Assembly: GCF_947503465.1 (NCBI RefSeq)
Contig: NZ_CANNDN010000001.1
Span: 1,426,001 to 1,490,000 of the forward strand
Reading direction: 5' to 3'
Length of the DNA: 64,000 bases
Origin: an uncultured Tateyamaria sp.
Lineage (GTDB): Bacteria; Pseudomonadota; Alphaproteobacteria; Rhodobacterales; Rhodobacteraceae
Of this stretch, positions 51,642 through 61,067 are shown one piece after another. The first letter of the stretch is position 1, and each line of letters begins with the position of its first letter. The position numbers and the translations under genes were made by a program. The notes beneath the pieces are model-generated. The model ran no database searches. It was given only the letters and a program-made list of their open reading frames with translations, and was not told the DNA's origin.

Positions 51642-52246
51642 GTACGCTCCAATATGGCAAGGCGGGCGGCGAGGGCGGCAAAGACGCTGGCCGAGATGTA
51701 GTCGAGCACGCGGCTGCCCTGGGCAAGGCGCTGGCCCACACCGCCTGCGAACACGCCAACTGCGCCGTTGATGATGAACCCGCCCAGGGCCAGCAACGCA
51801 CCGAAGATCAGGAATTGCCCAAGAACCGCCCCCGCGTCCGGGTCGACGAATTGCGGCACGAAGGCCAGCACGAACAGGATCACCTTGGGGTTTGTCAGGT
51901 TGACCATCAGCCCCGCCCGGAAAGCACGGCCCGGTACCGCGGGCCCGACACCCGCATGCGACCGGCTGCGCAGGGTCTGAAGGGCCAGCCACAGCAGGTA
52001 GCCAACGCCGACCCAACGGATCACCTCGAACGCCACCGGCACTGCGGCAACAAGCGCGCCCAGGCCCAAACCGGCCAGCAACGTATGGATGAATGCGCCC
52101 AGCGAAATCCCGGCACTCGCCGCCAACGCGGCCCGTGGGCCGGCACGCGCCCCCTGCCCCAGACAGAACATCATGTCGGCCCCCGGCGTCAGGTTCAACG
52201 CCAGCCCGGCAGGGACAAAGGCCAGCAGCAGGACAGGATCAACCAT
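51638..52246 (-). CDS. LysE family exporter
   Basis: A 202-residue membrane protein with about six helices. The LysE signature [20 protein letters not shown] is at the N-terminus, then [20 protein letters not shown]. These exporters move amino acids such as lysine, threonine or homoserine lactone outward. The substrate is unknown. It overlaps the uracil-DNA glycosylase gene upstream by eight bases and moaB downstream by four; the grouping is probably positional. Confidence 0.9.
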   Translation of the reverse strand: MVDPVLLLAFVPAGLALNLTPGADMMFCLGQGARAGPRAALAASAGISLGAFIHTLLAGLGLGALVAAVPVAFEVIRWVGVGYLLWLALQTLRSRSHAGVGPAVPGRAFRAGLMVNLTNPKVILFVLAFVPQFVDPDAGAVLGQFLIFGALLALGGFIINGAVGVFAGGVGQRLAQGSRVLDYISASVFAALAARLAILERT

Positions 52247-53018
52247 CGCGCAACCGCGCCTGCAGGCTGAGCAGATCAGCCCAGGCCTCGCGCTTTGCCG
52301 CCGGGTTGCGCAAGAGATATGCCGGGTGGAACATGGGCAGCGCCGGTTTGCCCTGCGCTTCGGTCCAGTCGCCGCGCAGACGCGTGATGCCGCGCTTGCC
52401 CAGAAGCGCCTGGCACGAATGGTTGCCCGCGATCACCAGCACATCGGGGTTGGCCAGCTCGATATGACGATTGAGGAAAGGTTGCATCATCGCGACTTCC
52501 TCGGGCTTGGGATCGCGGTTTTGGGGCGGGCGCCACGGCAGGACATTGGTGATGTAGACGCTGTCGTGGCGGCGCAAGTTGATGGCGGCAAGCATCTTGT
52601 CCAGAAGCTGACCCGCGCGCCCGACAAAGGGTTTGCCCTGCATATCCTCGTCCCGACCGGGTGCTTCGCCCACGATCATCACGCGGGCCCCGGGCTGACC
52701 GTCGGAAAACACAAGGTTGCGCGCACCTCGCTTCAACTCGCAATGATCAAACGCCGCAAGGGCGGCCCGCAGGCCATCAAGGTCCTGCGCCGCCGCCGCC
52801 GCGTCCCGCGCGACGGCAACAGGGTCGGGACCGGCAGGCATGGCGGTGGCCGGTGCCACAGCCTGCGGCGTATCCGGGGTCTTTGGCCTCGCGGCCCTGG
52901 GGGCGGATGCAGGCACGGCATAGCGGTTCACCGGTGCATCGGCGATGCACTCGTCCGCGCCCAGCTCGATCTGCCAGGCAAGGGCCGCAAGGGCGCTGTG
53001 ATACTCTGCCGATTCCAT
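52239..53018 (-). CDS. family-4-like uracil-DNA glycosylase
   Basis: A 259-residue protein. The catalytic part (about 85-255) carries motif [20 protein letters not shown] (113-131), [17 protein letters not shown] (156-172) and the second catalytic motif [10 protein letters not shown]. It removes uracil from DNA. The first 80 residues are an Ala/Pro-rich extension. Family 4 enzymes normally hold a [4Fe-4S] cluster through four cysteines. Here only Cys93 remains in the first pair and Cys202 later, so the cluster is doubtful. It is divergent from pyrB. Confidence 0.88.
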   Translation of the reverse strand: MESAEYHSALAALAWQIELGADECIADAPVNRYAVPASAPRAARPKTPDTPQAVAPATAMPAGPDPVAVARDAAAAAQDLDGLRAALAAFDHCELKRGARNLVFSDGQPGARVMIVGEAPGRDEDMQGKPFVGRAGQLLDKMLAAINLRRHDSVYITNVLPWRPPQNRDPKPEEVAMMQPFLNRHIELANPDVLVIAGNHSCQALLGKRGITRLRGDWTEAQGKPALPMFHPAYLLRNPAAKREAWADLLSLQARLRDG

Positions 53019-53060
53019 GGCGCGATCCTACGCCCGGCAGCCGGGAACCGGAATGCCCAT

Positions 53061-53080
53061 TCATTGTTCCTCAAATATGC
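53061..53080. repeat. partial copy of the extragenic repeat
   Basis: TCATTGTTCC followed by TCAAATATGC differs from 31341-31360 at only two positions. The GC hairpin part is not present here. It lies between the divergent glycosylase and pyrB genes. Confidence 0.5.
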
Positions 53081-53147
53081 AAATCCAACCGCTTGCCGCC
53101 CCGCCCCGCCGCCGCCTATAAGCGCCCGAGCACGCCAAGGGATGCCC

Positions 53148-54092
53148 ATGACCTTTACCCACCGCCACCTTCTGGGGATCGAACACCTGCGCCCCGAAGA
53201 AATCGTGACCCTTCTGGACCTGGCCGAAGACTATGTCGACCTGAACCGCGCCGCCGACAAGCACCGCGACGCCCTGGCCGGTCTGACCCAGATCAACATG
53301 TTCTTTGAAAACTCCACCCGCACGCAGGCCAGTTTCGAACTGGCGGGCAAGCGGCTGGGCGCGGATGTGATGAACATGGCGATGCAGGCCTCGTCCATCA
53401 CCAAGGGCGAGACGCTGATCGACACGGCCATGACGCTGAACGCGATGCATCCCGACCTGCTGGTGGTGCGCCACCCGCATTCCGGGGCCGTGGACCTGCT
53501 GGCGCAAAAGGTGAACTGCGCCGTCCTGAACGCCGGTGACGGGCGGCACGAGCACCCCACCCAGGCCCTGCTGGATGCGCTGACCATCCGGCGGGCAAAG
53601 GGGCGGCTGCACCGGTTGAACATCGCCATCTGCGGTGACATCGCCCATTCCCGCGTGGCGCGGTCGAACATCATCCTTCTGGGCAAGATGGAAAACCGCA
53701 TCCGCCTGATCGGCCCGCCGACCCTGATGCCCACGGGCATTTCCGAGTTTGGCGTCGAGGTTCATGACGACATGGCGAAGGGGCTGGAGGATGTGGACGT
53801 GGTGATGATGCTGCGCCTGCAACGCGAACGCATGGATGGGGGTTTCATCCCGTCGGAACGCGAATATTACCACCGGTTTGGCCTGGACGGTGACAAGCTG
53901 GCCCATGCCAAGCCCGACGCCATCGTCATGCACCCCGGCCCCATGAACCGCGGGGTCGAGATTGACGGCACGCTGGCCGACGACATCAACCGAAGCGTCA
54001 TTCAGGATCAGGTCGAAATGGGCGTGGCCGTCCGCATGGCGGCCATGGACCTTTTGGCCCGAAACCTGCGCAATGTGCGGGGGGCGGCATGA
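53148..54092 (+). CDS. pyrB: aspartate carbamoyltransferase catalytic subunit
   Basis: A 314-residue enzyme of pyrimidine synthesis that joins carbamoyl phosphate and aspartate. The carbamoyl-phosphate motif [12 protein letters not shown] is near residue 52. [14 protein letters not shown] and [12 protein letters not shown] follow, with [10 protein letters not shown] near the end. ATG 53142 is two codons upstream, but AAGGG fits the 53148 ATG. The next two genes overlap by four bases each, and the last encodes a dihydroorotase homologue. The set probably forms one enzyme complex, as known for ATCase with inactive DHOase partners. Confidence 0.95.
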   Translation: MTFTHRHLLGIEHLRPEEIVTLLDLAEDYVDLNRAADKHRDALAGLTQINMFFENSTRTQASFELAGKRLGADVMNMAMQASSITKGETLIDTAMTLNAMHPDLLVVRHPHSGAVDLLAQKVNCAVLNAGDGRHEHPTQALLDALTIRRAKGRLHRLNIAICGDIAHSRVARSNIILLGKMENRIRLIGPPTLMPTGISEFGVEVHDDMAKGLEDVDVVMMLRLQRERMDGGFIPSEREYYHRFGLDGDKLAHAKPDAIVMHPGPMNRGVEIDGTLADDINRSVIQDQVEMGVAVRMAAMDLLARNLRNVRGAA

Positions 54093-54631
54093 CCGACGCA
54101 CTGCACGTGCCCCGCAACGAACGCGGCGTGATCCGGGTCTTTGCCCTGTCGATGACGGATGACGAGGCGCGCCAGGTCAAGGACGATCCGGAGCTGATCG
54201 CCGCGGCCCTCGGTGCGCCCGTGAACACGGACCAGATCGAAGTGTTTCCGGTGTCCGACCTGGAAGGCATCGGGCTGGTTGGCTATCTGCTGGAAGGCAA
54301 TGCGGTGCCCATGGACCAGCTGGCACCCGACCGCGGCAAGCTGGACAAGCTGGGCGGGTGGGTCATGATCGTGTTTTCACTGGCCTTCGAGGACCGCGAA
54401 ACCGTGCTTGACCCTGCGTCGTCGCTGACCCTGATCGGGACCTACGGCGAGGGGCGCACAGATTGGCGCGCAACCGAAACCGTGGACGCAGACAGCGCGC
54501 AACCCTATTCCGCGCCGACGGAAACGGTGCGGAAGAAGCCATCGGATGCAGCCATGTCCGGCCGGATCGCGATGATTGCACTGCTTATTCTGGGCCTACT
54601 GACCTGGGCAATGATTTGGATTGGTGGATGA
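54089..54631 (+). CDS. membrane-anchored protein of unknown function in the pyr operon
   Basis: A 180-residue protein with a soluble N-terminal part (about 1-150) and one C-terminal membrane helix ([19 protein letters not shown]), a tail-anchored layout. It overlaps the pyrB stop and pyrC-homologue start, so it is strictly co-expressed with them. No motif is recognised. It might tether the pyrimidine enzymes to the membrane, but this is only a guess from layout. Confidence 0.72.
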   Translation: MTDALHVPRNERGVIRVFALSMTDDEARQVKDDPELIAAALGAPVNTDQIEVFPVSDLEGIGLVGYLLEGNAVPMDQLAPDRGKLDKLGGWVMIVFSLAFEDRETVLDPASSLTLIGTYGEGRTDWRATETVDADSAQPYSAPTETVRKKPSDAAMSGRIAMIALLILGLLTWAMIWIGG

Positions 54632-55908
54632 CAGATCTTCTCTTGACCAACGCCAAGCTGCTGGACCCCGAAGGCACCGTGACCACCGGTGCCCTTGGGG
54701 TGACGGATGGTCGGATCAGCGCCGTGATTACCGATGGCAGCCCCCTGCCAGAAGCCGGCGCCGTCATTGAGTGCGACCGCAAGCATCTTGCCCCGGGGAT
54801 CATCGATATCGGCGTCAAGGTCTGCGAGCCGGGCGAGCGGCACAAGGAAAGCTTTGGTTCCGCAGGCCTTGCCGCCGCTGCGGGGGGCGTCACCACCATG
54901 GTCACCCGCCCCGATACGGACCCCGCCATCGACAATCCCGAAACGCTTGAATTCGTCATCCGACGCGCGCGCGAGGCCGCGCCCGTCAACGTGCTGCCTA
55001 TGGCCGCCTTGACCAAGGGGCGGCAGGGGCGCGAGATGACCGAGATCGGGTTTCTGCTGGACGCCGGTGCCGTTGCCTTTACCGATTGCGACCATGTCGT
55101 CACGGACAGCAAGGTCTTTGCCCGCGCGCTCACCTATGCCCGGTCGCTCGGGGCGCTGGTTCTGGGCCACCCGCAAGAGCCGGGGCTGAGCGCGGGGGCG
55201 GCAGCCACAAGCGGTAAGTTTGCCTCGCTGCGCGGCCTTCCGGCGGTGTCGCCCATGGCCGAACGCATGGGGCTCGACCGCGACATCGCCATGGTCGAGA
55301 TGACCGGCGCGCGCTATCACGCCGACCAGGTCACGGCCGCCCGCGCGCTGCCCCCGCTGGCGCGGGCCAAGGCCAACGGGTTCGACATCACGGCAGGCAC
55401 CTCGATCCACCACCTGACGCTGAATGCGCTCGATGTGGCCGACTACCGCACCTTCTTCAAGATCAAGCCGCCGTTGCGCGACGAAGAGGACCGGGTCGCG
55501 ATGGCCGAGGCCGTGCAGACTGGCCTGATCGACATCATCAGTTCCATGCACACGCCGCAGGACGAGGAAAGCAAGCGCCTGCCGTTCGAGGCGGCCGCCT
55601 CGGGCGCGGTCGCGCTGGAAACGCTGCTGCCCGCCGCGATGCGCCTGTTTCACGCCGACCAGATTGATCTGCCCACGCTGTGGCGTGCGATGTCGCTGAA
55701 CCCAGCCAGGCGCTTGGGCCTTGATGCCGGGCGTCTGGCCGTCGGTGCGCCTGCCGACCTGGTGCTGTTCGATCCGCACGCCCCGTTTGTGATGGATCGT
55801 GCCACACTGCACTCCAAATCGCGCAACACCCCGTTTGACGGGGCGCGGATGCAGGGTAAGGTCCTGCAAACCTTTGTCGCTGGCCGTTCCGTTTACAAGA
55901 AACCCTGA
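54628..55908 (+). CDS. pyrC: dihydroorotase homologue, probably non-catalytic (PyrC-prime type)
   Basis: A 426-residue amidohydrolase fold protein. The metal-binding HxH of active dihydroorotases should follow GIID at residues 57-60, but here it reads IGVKVCEPGE, with Gly62 and Lys64 in place of the histidines. The late IATDHAPH-type motif is replaced by IISSMHTPQ, without the catalytic Asp. It therefore looks like the inactive homologues that pair with ATCase in Pseudomonas and many alphaproteobacteria. Another gene would then supply the real activity. It overlaps plsY by one base. Confidence 0.88.
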   Translation: MTDLLLTNAKLLDPEGTVTTGALGVTDGRISAVITDGSPLPEAGAVIECDRKHLAPGIIDIGVKVCEPGERHKESFGSAGLAAAAGGVTTMVTRPDTDPAIDNPETLEFVIRRAREAAPVNVLPMAALTKGRQGREMTEIGFLLDAGAVAFTDCDHVVTDSKVFARALTYARSLGALVLGHPQEPGLSAGAAATSGKFASLRGLPAVSPMAERMGLDRDIAMVEMTGARYHADQVTAARALPPLARAKANGFDITAGTSIHHLTLNALDVADYRTFFKIKPPLRDEEDRVAMAEAVQTGLIDIISSMHTPQDEESKRLPFEAAASGAVALETLLPAAMRLFHADQIDLPTLWRAMSLNPARRLGLDAGRLAVGAPADLVLFDPHAPFVMDRATLHSKSRNTPFDGARMQGKVLQTFVAGRSVYKKP

Positions 55909-56522
55909 TGCCCCTGATCGAAAGCACCATTGCCGCGCTCGCCCTGTGGGCCGTGATTGGCTATGCCCTTGGCTCCATCCCCTTCGGGATGGTTCTGGCC
56001 CGCATAATGGGCCTGGGCAACCTGCGAGAGATCGGGTCGGGCAATATCGGCGCCACCAACGTGCTGCGGACCGGCAACAAGACGGCGGCGGCGCTGACGT
56101 TGCTGCTGGACGCGGGCAAGGGCGCGGCGGCCTTGCTGCTGGCGCGGCTGGTCACCGGGCACGAGGATGCAGCCCAGGTTGCGGGCCTTGCCGCAATGCT
56201 GGGCCACTGCTTTCCCATCTGGCTCGGGTTCAAGGGCGGCAAGGGCGTCGCGACCTTTCTTGGACTGCTGATTGCCCTCCATTGGCCGGTCGGGCTTGGG
56301 GCCTGCGTGGCATGGCTTGTCGGGGCCGCATTGTCGCGGATCTCGTCCATGGGCGCGCTGGTTGCGGCGGCCGCCTCGACCTTCCTGATGGTGTTTCTGG
56401 GCTATCCGGACGGGCTGTTCCTGGGCGTGATCCTGACCTTGCTGATCTTTGTCCGTCACCGCGAGAACATCCGCCGCATCAAGGCGGGCACCGAGCCGAA
56501 GATCGGCAAGAAAACCGCATGA
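55908..56522 (+). CDS. plsY: glycerol-3-phosphate acyltransferase PlsY
   Basis: A 204-residue inner-membrane protein with about five helices that transfers the acyl group of acyl-phosphate to glycerol-3-phosphate, the first step of phospholipid synthesis. Motifs IGSGNIGATNVLR and GFKGGKGVATFLG are the conserved active-site loops. The start shares one base with the pyrC-homologue stop, and the end overlaps the next small gene by four. Confidence 0.95.
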   Translation: MPLIESTIAALALWAVIGYALGSIPFGMVLARIMGLGNLREIGSGNIGATNVLRTGNKTAAALTLLLDAGKGAAALLLARLVTGHEDAAQVAGLAAMLGHCFPIWLGFKGGKGVATFLGLLIALHWPVGLGACVAWLVGAALSRISSMGALVAAAASTFLMVFLGYPDGLFLGVILTLLIFVRHRENIRRIKAGTEPKIGKKTA

Positions 56523-56776
56523 CACCGTTCGCGCAGGCCCTCGCGGCCCTGCCGGACGGCACGTTCTATGGCACAGCACATGGTCGCCGCTATGTGGCGA
56601 CAAAATCCAGCTTTGCAAACGGCAAGTCCACGAAGCTGGTGGCCGAGGAACTGGGCGGCCCGGACTATATCAGCCTGAACTGGTATACGCTCGAAACAGG
56701 CGGTCGGCTGAAACCCTGCGAAATGCCCGAGGCCAAGGTGCGCGCCTTTGTGGACGCGCTGGTGCCGGACGCCTAA
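56519..56776 (+). CDS. small protein of unknown function
   Basis: An 85-residue soluble protein beginning MTPFAQALAALPDGTFYGTA and containing GRRYVATKSSFANGKSTKLV and ISLNWYTLETGGRLKPCEMP. Its ATG overlaps the plsY stop (ATGA) and a LysE-type gene follows after ten bases. The compact, strand-rich sequence with a C-terminal helix looks like a folded domain. I do not recognise a family. Confidence 0.7.
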   Translation: MTPFAQALAALPDGTFYGTAHGRRYVATKSSFANGKSTKLVAEELGGPDYISLNWYTLETGGRLKPCEMPEAKVRAFVDALVPDA

Positions 56777-56785
56777 GCTGCCCAC

Positions 56786-57409
56786 ATGACAGACATCAAC
56801 CTGCCCCTGATCCTGCTGGCCGCGCTTCTGGCAGGCGCCAGCCCCGGCCCCGCGACACTGACAATTGCGGGCACATCCATGTCCTCGGGCCGTCGCGCCG
56901 GTCTGGCCGTCGCATCCGGTGTCACGACCGGGTCGTTCATGTGGTCGGTCTCTGCCGCGTTCGGGCTTGGCGCGATCATGCTGGCCAATGCCTGGCTGTT
57001 CGAGCTCGTGCGCTACGCCGGGGCGGCCTACTTGGGGTGGCTGGCGTTGAAATCCGCACGTTCCGCATGGTTGGGTGCAGCACTGACAGTGCCGCCTGTG
57101 GCGTCGCGGTCCAACCGGGGCCACTATGCCAAGGGACTGGCGCTGCACCTCACCAACCCCAAGGCCATCCTGTTTTTCGGCGCGCTCTATTCCGTGGGTG
57201 TGCCCCCCGGCACGCCCGTGACGGCCCTTGCCACGGTGATCCTTGCGGTGGGCACCCTCAGCTTTGCGGTGTTCCACGGCTACGCGTTAATCTTTTCCTC
57301 AGCGCCCATGACCCGTGCCTACACAAAGGCCAAACGTGGGTTCGAGGCGGTCTTTGCCATCTTCTTTGGCGCAGCGGCCTGGCGCATCCTGACGGCGCGG
57401 CTGGCATAG
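56786..57409 (+). CDS. LysE family exporter
   Basis: A 207-residue membrane protein with six predicted helices. LILLAALLAGASPGPATLTI at the N-terminus and GLALHLTNPKAILFFGALYS in the middle are LysE/RhtB hallmarks. It exports amino acids or related compounds. It is the second LysE-family member in the window and the last gene of the pyrB operon as read. It converges with gshA across a hairpin. Confidence 0.9.
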   Translation: MTDINLPLILLAALLAGASPGPATLTIAGTSMSSGRRAGLAVASGVTTGSFMWSVSAAFGLGAIMLANAWLFELVRYAGAAYLGWLALKSARSAWLGAALTVPPVASRSNRGHYAKGLALHLTNPKAILFFGALYSVGVPPGTPVTALATVILAVGTLSFAVFHGYALIFSSAPMTRAYTKAKRGFEAVFAIFFGAAAWRILTARLA

Positions 57410-57417
57410 CGACCCAA

Positions 57418-57438
57418 GGTGCGCATTCCCTGCGCACC
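57418..57438. terminator. hairpin between convergent LysE-type and gshA genes
   Basis: GGTGCGCA and TGCGCACC form eight perfect pairs with a five-base loop, nine bases from each stop. A probable bidirectional terminator. Confidence 0.65.
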
Positions 57439-57446
57439 GTCTGTTA

Positions 57447-58817
57447 TCAATAGGAATAATCCGCAAAGACGCGGCTGATATCCCCGCCCCAATCGCCATG
57501 ATAGCGATCCAGCAACTCGTCCGCGGGCGCCTTGCCCGTCTCGACGCTTTCCTGAAGCGCATTCAGAAAATGGGTTTCGTCCGGGATCAATCCACCGGCG
57601 CCGGGCCGGGCGCGGGCGGCCAGCCCCGCGCGCGAGATCGCAACCGCCTCGCGCGCCAGATCATGCATTTTTACGCCGTTCACCTCGGCCTGCAGCCCAT
57701 CAACCGACGCAGCAACGCGCAACCCCTCGCGCGTTTCTGCGTCCAGATCCCTGACCAGGTCCCAGGCTGCATCCAATGCCGTCTGATCATAGGTCAGCCC
57801 GACCCAGAACGCGGGCAACGCGCACAGGCGCCGCCACGGCCCGCCGTCGGCGCCACGCATTTCGATGAATTTCTTGACGCGGGCCTCGGGAAAGGCAGTG
57901 GTCAGGTGATCCGCCCAATCGCTGAGGGTCGGGGTTTCACCCGGCAGCGCAGGCAGCCTGCCTTGCAGAAAGTCGCGAAAGGATTGGCCCAGCGCATCCA
58001 CGTATTTGCCATCGCGGTAAACAAAATACATCGGCACATCGAGCGCGTATTGGACCCACCGTTCAAAACCGAACCCGTCCTCGAACACAAAGGGGATCAT
58101 CCCGGTGCGATCCGGGTCCAGATCGCGCCACACCCGGCTGCGCCAGGATTTGTGACCGTTCAGCTTGTTTTCAAAGAAGGGCGAATTGGCAAACAGCGCT
58201 ACGGCCACAGGTTGAAGCGCAATCGCCACGCGCATCTTCTGGACCATGTCGGCTTCGGTCGCGAAATCGAGGTTCACCTGCACCGTACACGTGCGGCGCA
58301 TCATCACACGGCCCATGGTGCCGACCTTGCCCATATAGGCATCCATCAGCGTGTAGCGCCCCTTGGGCATGAGGGGCATTTCCTCATGCGACCAAGTCGG
58401 GGCTGCCCCAAGACCGATAAAGCCGACGCCGATCTCGTTCGCGATGTCCATGACCTCGCGCAGGTGGCTGTTCACCTCGTCGCAGGTCTCGTGAATGGTC
58501 TCAAGCGGCGCACCGGACAGTTCCAGCGCGCCACCGGGTTCCAGCGAAACATTCGCGCCGTCCTTTTCCAGCCCGATCAGTTTGCCGCCTTCGCGAATCT
58601 CGGCCCAGGCATGCCGGTCGCGCAGGGCACTCAGCACCGCCTCGATGGACCGTGCACCTGCGTAGGGCAAAGGTTTCAGGGTGTCGCGGCAATAGCCGAA
58701 CTTCTCGTGTTCGGTGCCGATGCGCCACTGGTCCTTGGGCTTGCAGCCATCCGCCAGGTACTGGGCCAGTTGGTCGTGATGTTCAATCGGTCCGCCGCCG
58801 GATTGAGGGATGGACAT
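57447..58817 (-). CDS. gshA: glutamate-cysteine ligase
   Basis: A 456-residue enzyme that joins glutamate and cysteine, the first step of glutathione synthesis. It matches the alphaproteobacterial/plant GCS2 type: WRIGTEHEKFGYC near residue 36, LEPGGALELSGAPLETIHET near 90, and MMRRTCTVQVNLDFATEADM near 175. The redox-regulated cysteines of plant enzymes are not confirmed. GGAG lies before ATG 58817. Glutathione is used by the gloB and chaC products elsewhere in the window. Confidence 0.93.
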   Translation of the reverse strand: MSIPQSGGGPIEHHDQLAQYLADGCKPKDQWRIGTEHEKFGYCRDTLKPLPYAGARSIEAVLSALRDRHAWAEIREGGKLIGLEKDGANVSLEPGGALELSGAPLETIHETCDEVNSHLREVMDIANEIGVGFIGLGAAPTWSHEEMPLMPKGRYTLMDAYMGKVGTMGRVMMRRTCTVQVNLDFATEADMVQKMRVAIALQPVAVALFANSPFFENKLNGHKSWRSRVWRDLDPDRTGMIPFVFEDGFGFERWVQYALDVPMYFVYRDGKYVDALGQSFRDFLQGRLPALPGETPTLSDWADHLTTAFPEARVKKFIEMRGADGGPWRRLCALPAFWVGLTYDQTALDAAWDLVRDLDAETREGLRVAASVDGLQAEVNGVKMHDLAREAVAISRAGLAARARPGAGGLIPDETHFLNALQESVETGKAPADELLDRYHGDWGGDISRVFADYSY

Positions 58818-58924
58818 TGGGGGCGCTCCGATTTGCGTCTGCTTACGAGGTATTAGGGATGGGGCGAATTGGCGGGGGTGTCAATGTGCGGAACCCGTGC
58901 ACATGGTCACGGTGGTGTGCGCAT

Positions 58925-59458
58925 TTATGCGCGGCCCTGCGGTTCCATTTGCGCCAGCGACGGCGCGCTGCGCTCCCAGATCAACACAGGTGCCCCGGCG
59001 TCCGCACGCAGTTTCGCAAGCATCCGCTCGGTCTTGAGCCCCGGAAGGGCCGCAAACGCATCAAAGAGCGCGTCCGCCCCATCGGCATCGACCGGGATCA
59101 ACAGCGGCGGATGGTCCGGCTGGTCCAGCCGCCAATGCGCCGGTTTCTGCCCGCCATCCAGGGTCAGCCGCTGCACTTCGCGCAGGGAAACGGACCCGCC
59201 CGTCAGCGGCCCGAAATAGATGACTTCGCCCTCGACCACCTGCACGGTTCCAAGGCCCCCGCCCGCCCCGCGAAACCGCCCGCGCTGAAGACCCACCATG
59301 ATCAGGGCACCCGCCCCCACCAGCATGACCGGCGCGACATAGCCCAGCACACCGCGGGCCTGCGCCAGCAGCCACAGCGCCAGAACGGCAAGGGCTGCGC
59401 CCGCCAGCACCTCGCGCCAGCGCCACAGCGCGGCTTTGGCTTCAGGTCGGAAAAACAT
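58925..59458 (-). CDS. membrane protein of unknown function
   Basis: A 177-residue protein with two N-terminal membrane helices (about 17-34 and 38-57) and a soluble C-terminal part of about 110 residues, containing VEGEVIYFGPLTGGSVSLRE and DADGADALFDAFAALPG. The latter resembles PH-like or YcxB-like membrane-proximal domains, but this is weak. Its ATG shares a base with the GNAT gene stop, so it is the last gene of the rsmE operon. The gap to gshA contains a small GCGCAT/ATGCGC dyad near 58919-58932. Confidence 0.72.
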   Translation of the reverse strand: MFFRPEAKAALWRWREVLAGAALAVLALWLLAQARGVLGYVAPVMLVGAGALIMVGLQRGRFRGAGGGLGTVQVVEGEVIYFGPLTGGSVSLREVQRLTLDGGQKPAHWRLDQPDHPPLLIPVDADGADALFDAFAALPGLKTERMLAKLRADAGAPVLIWERSAPSLAQMEPQGRA

Positions 59459-60333
59459 CAGTGCGCTCCCCTGATTTCGACGGGCGCACCAAACAGAGCG
59501 ACCCGATAGGTGCCAATGCGCCTGAACCCGATGCTTTCATAGGCCCGCGCGGCAGGGGCCGATGCGGCACACAGGATCGCACGTGTGATACCCCGGGCGC
59601 GGGCTTCGGACAGATGCGCCGCGACGACGCGGCGGCCATAGCCGCGATTGCGCAAGGGACGCGGGACAAAGACGCCACCCACCTGCACGACATCCGCCAC
59701 CTCGGCATTGAAATCCGTCATCGCAACCGGTGCATTTTCGGAGAGGAGAAGGCGGCACGTCTGCCTTTCGATCGCCCGCTGCGCACGGGCGCGGGCATCG
59801 CAGCGCATGGCGTCTTCGCTGTCGCCGAAATCCGTGTCTTGCAGATAGGCATAAAACCATGCCTCCAACATCGACCGATCGGCGGCGTTCGGGGGCCGCA
59901 GTGAGGCAAAAGGGCCTTTCAGCCGCTCCAGATCCATGTCGTATAGCGGCTCGGGCGTGTCGTCCCACATCCGGGTGTCCGCCAGTCCAAACTCGCGCAG
60001 CACATGGGCAACCTGCTTGCTGACGCCCGTCATGCCCCGCACGGTCCGCCCGCGCCAGGCCGCGATTGCCTCGGACAGGTTCCGTGGCGGGTTCGGCAGT
60101 TGCGCCAGCAGATAGCCCCCGTTGGTCAGGCCCAGAACGCCACACACCTGACGGTCCTTTTCGATCATGAACATTTCGGTCGCATGGGCGGCGTCAGAAG
60201 CCACAAGGCCGTGCGCAGCCAGGTTTGAACGCAAGAACATCGACGTTGCGGGATGCGTGGCCAAAAACGCCTCGATCCGCTGGGCATCGTCAGGCCGCGC
60301 CCGTCGTAGGGCACAGGTGTCCTGCACCGTCAT
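59458..60333 (-). CDS. GNAT-family N-acetyltransferase
   Basis: A 291-residue protein whose C-terminal half (about 150-285) holds the acetyl-CoA site: VGGVFVPRPLRNRGYGRRVV with the R/Q-x2-G-x-G/A loop, then RAILCAASAPAARAYESIGF. The N-terminal 140 residues form a second, degenerate acyltransferase-like half. The acceptor is unknown. The long frame to 60501 is antisense to rsmE, but ATG 60333 overlaps the rsmE stop (ATGA). Translation coupling with rsmE is likely. Confidence 0.88.
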   Translation of the reverse strand: MTVQDTCALRRARPDDAQRIEAFLATHPATSMFLRSNLAAHGLVASDAAHATEMFMIEKDRQVCGVLGLTNGGYLLAQLPNPPRNLSEAIAAWRGRTVRGMTGVSKQVAHVLREFGLADTRMWDDTPEPLYDMDLERLKGPFASLRPPNAADRSMLEAWFYAYLQDTDFGDSEDAMRCDARARAQRAIERQTCRLLLSENAPVAMTDFNAEVADVVQVGGVFVPRPLRNRGYGRRVVAAHLSEARARGITRAILCAASAPAARAYESIGFRRIGTYRVALFGAPVEIRGAH

Positions 60334-61055
60334 GCCCAATCCCCCAAGCGCTGCTGCCAGACGGTCAGGGCGGCCACCGCCGCCGTGTCGGCGCGCAGGA
60401 TACGTGGCCCAAGCTGCACGGCGTGGGCGCGCTCCGTCCGGTGCAATTGGGCCCGTTCCTTGTCCGAAAACCCGCCCTCCGGCCCGATCAGAATGGCCCA
60501 CGGACCGGGGATGTCAGGCAAGGCAAAGCTGTCCTCCGCCCCCGCCAGCGCCTCGTCGCAGAACATCAGATGCCTGTCGCCCAGCTGCGCCAGGGCACGA
60601 TCCAACCTCTGCAGGTCTGCCACCTCGGGCACATAGGTACCGCCGCATTGCTCTGCCGCCTCGATGGCGTGTGCCTGAAGGCGGTCCCGCTGGATGCGAC
60701 CGGCATTGGTGAAAGCCGTCTGGACCGGCACGATGCGCCGCGCGCCCATTTCGGCCGCCTTTTCCACGATGAAATCCGTGCGCGCCTTCTTGATCGGCGC
60801 AAACAACAGCCACAGGTCCGGCGGGATGTGCAGGGGCCGGGTCTGTGTGGCGCACACCAGCGTGCCACCACGCTTGCCCGCCTCGACCACGTCGGCCCGC
60901 CATTCACCGCCCGTCCCGTTGAACAACAGCACCGCACCACCCACGCCCAGCCGCATCACGCCAAAGAGATAATGCGCCTGCTCCCGCGACAGCGGAACCG
61001 ATTGCCCCTGCCCCAGCGGGTGCTCTACATACAGGCGTATCTTTGCGTCACTCAT
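60330..61055 (-). CDS. rsmE: 16S rRNA (uracil1498-N3)-methyltransferase
   Basis: A 241-residue SPOUT methyltransferase with an N-terminal PUA-like domain (about 1-70). The knot region is WAILIGPEGGFSDKERAQL near residue 175 and LGPRILRADTAAVAALTVWQ at the end, both RsmE signatures. It modifies U1498 in the ribosomal decoding centre. It is divergent from ubiA, with 12 bases between starts. Confidence 0.95.
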   Translation of the reverse strand: MSDAKIRLYVEHPLGQGQSVPLSREQAHYLFGVMRLGVGGAVLLFNGTGGEWRADVVEAGKRGGTLVCATQTRPLHIPPDLWLLFAPIKKARTDFIVEKAAEMGARRIVPVQTAFTNAGRIQRDRLQAHAIEAAEQCGGTYVPEVADLQRLDRALAQLGDRHLMFCDEALAGAEDSFALPDIPGPWAILIGPEGGFSDKERAQLHRTERAHAVQLGPRILRADTAAVAALTVWQQRLGDWA

Positions 61056-61067
61056 GAGCCCCTACAT

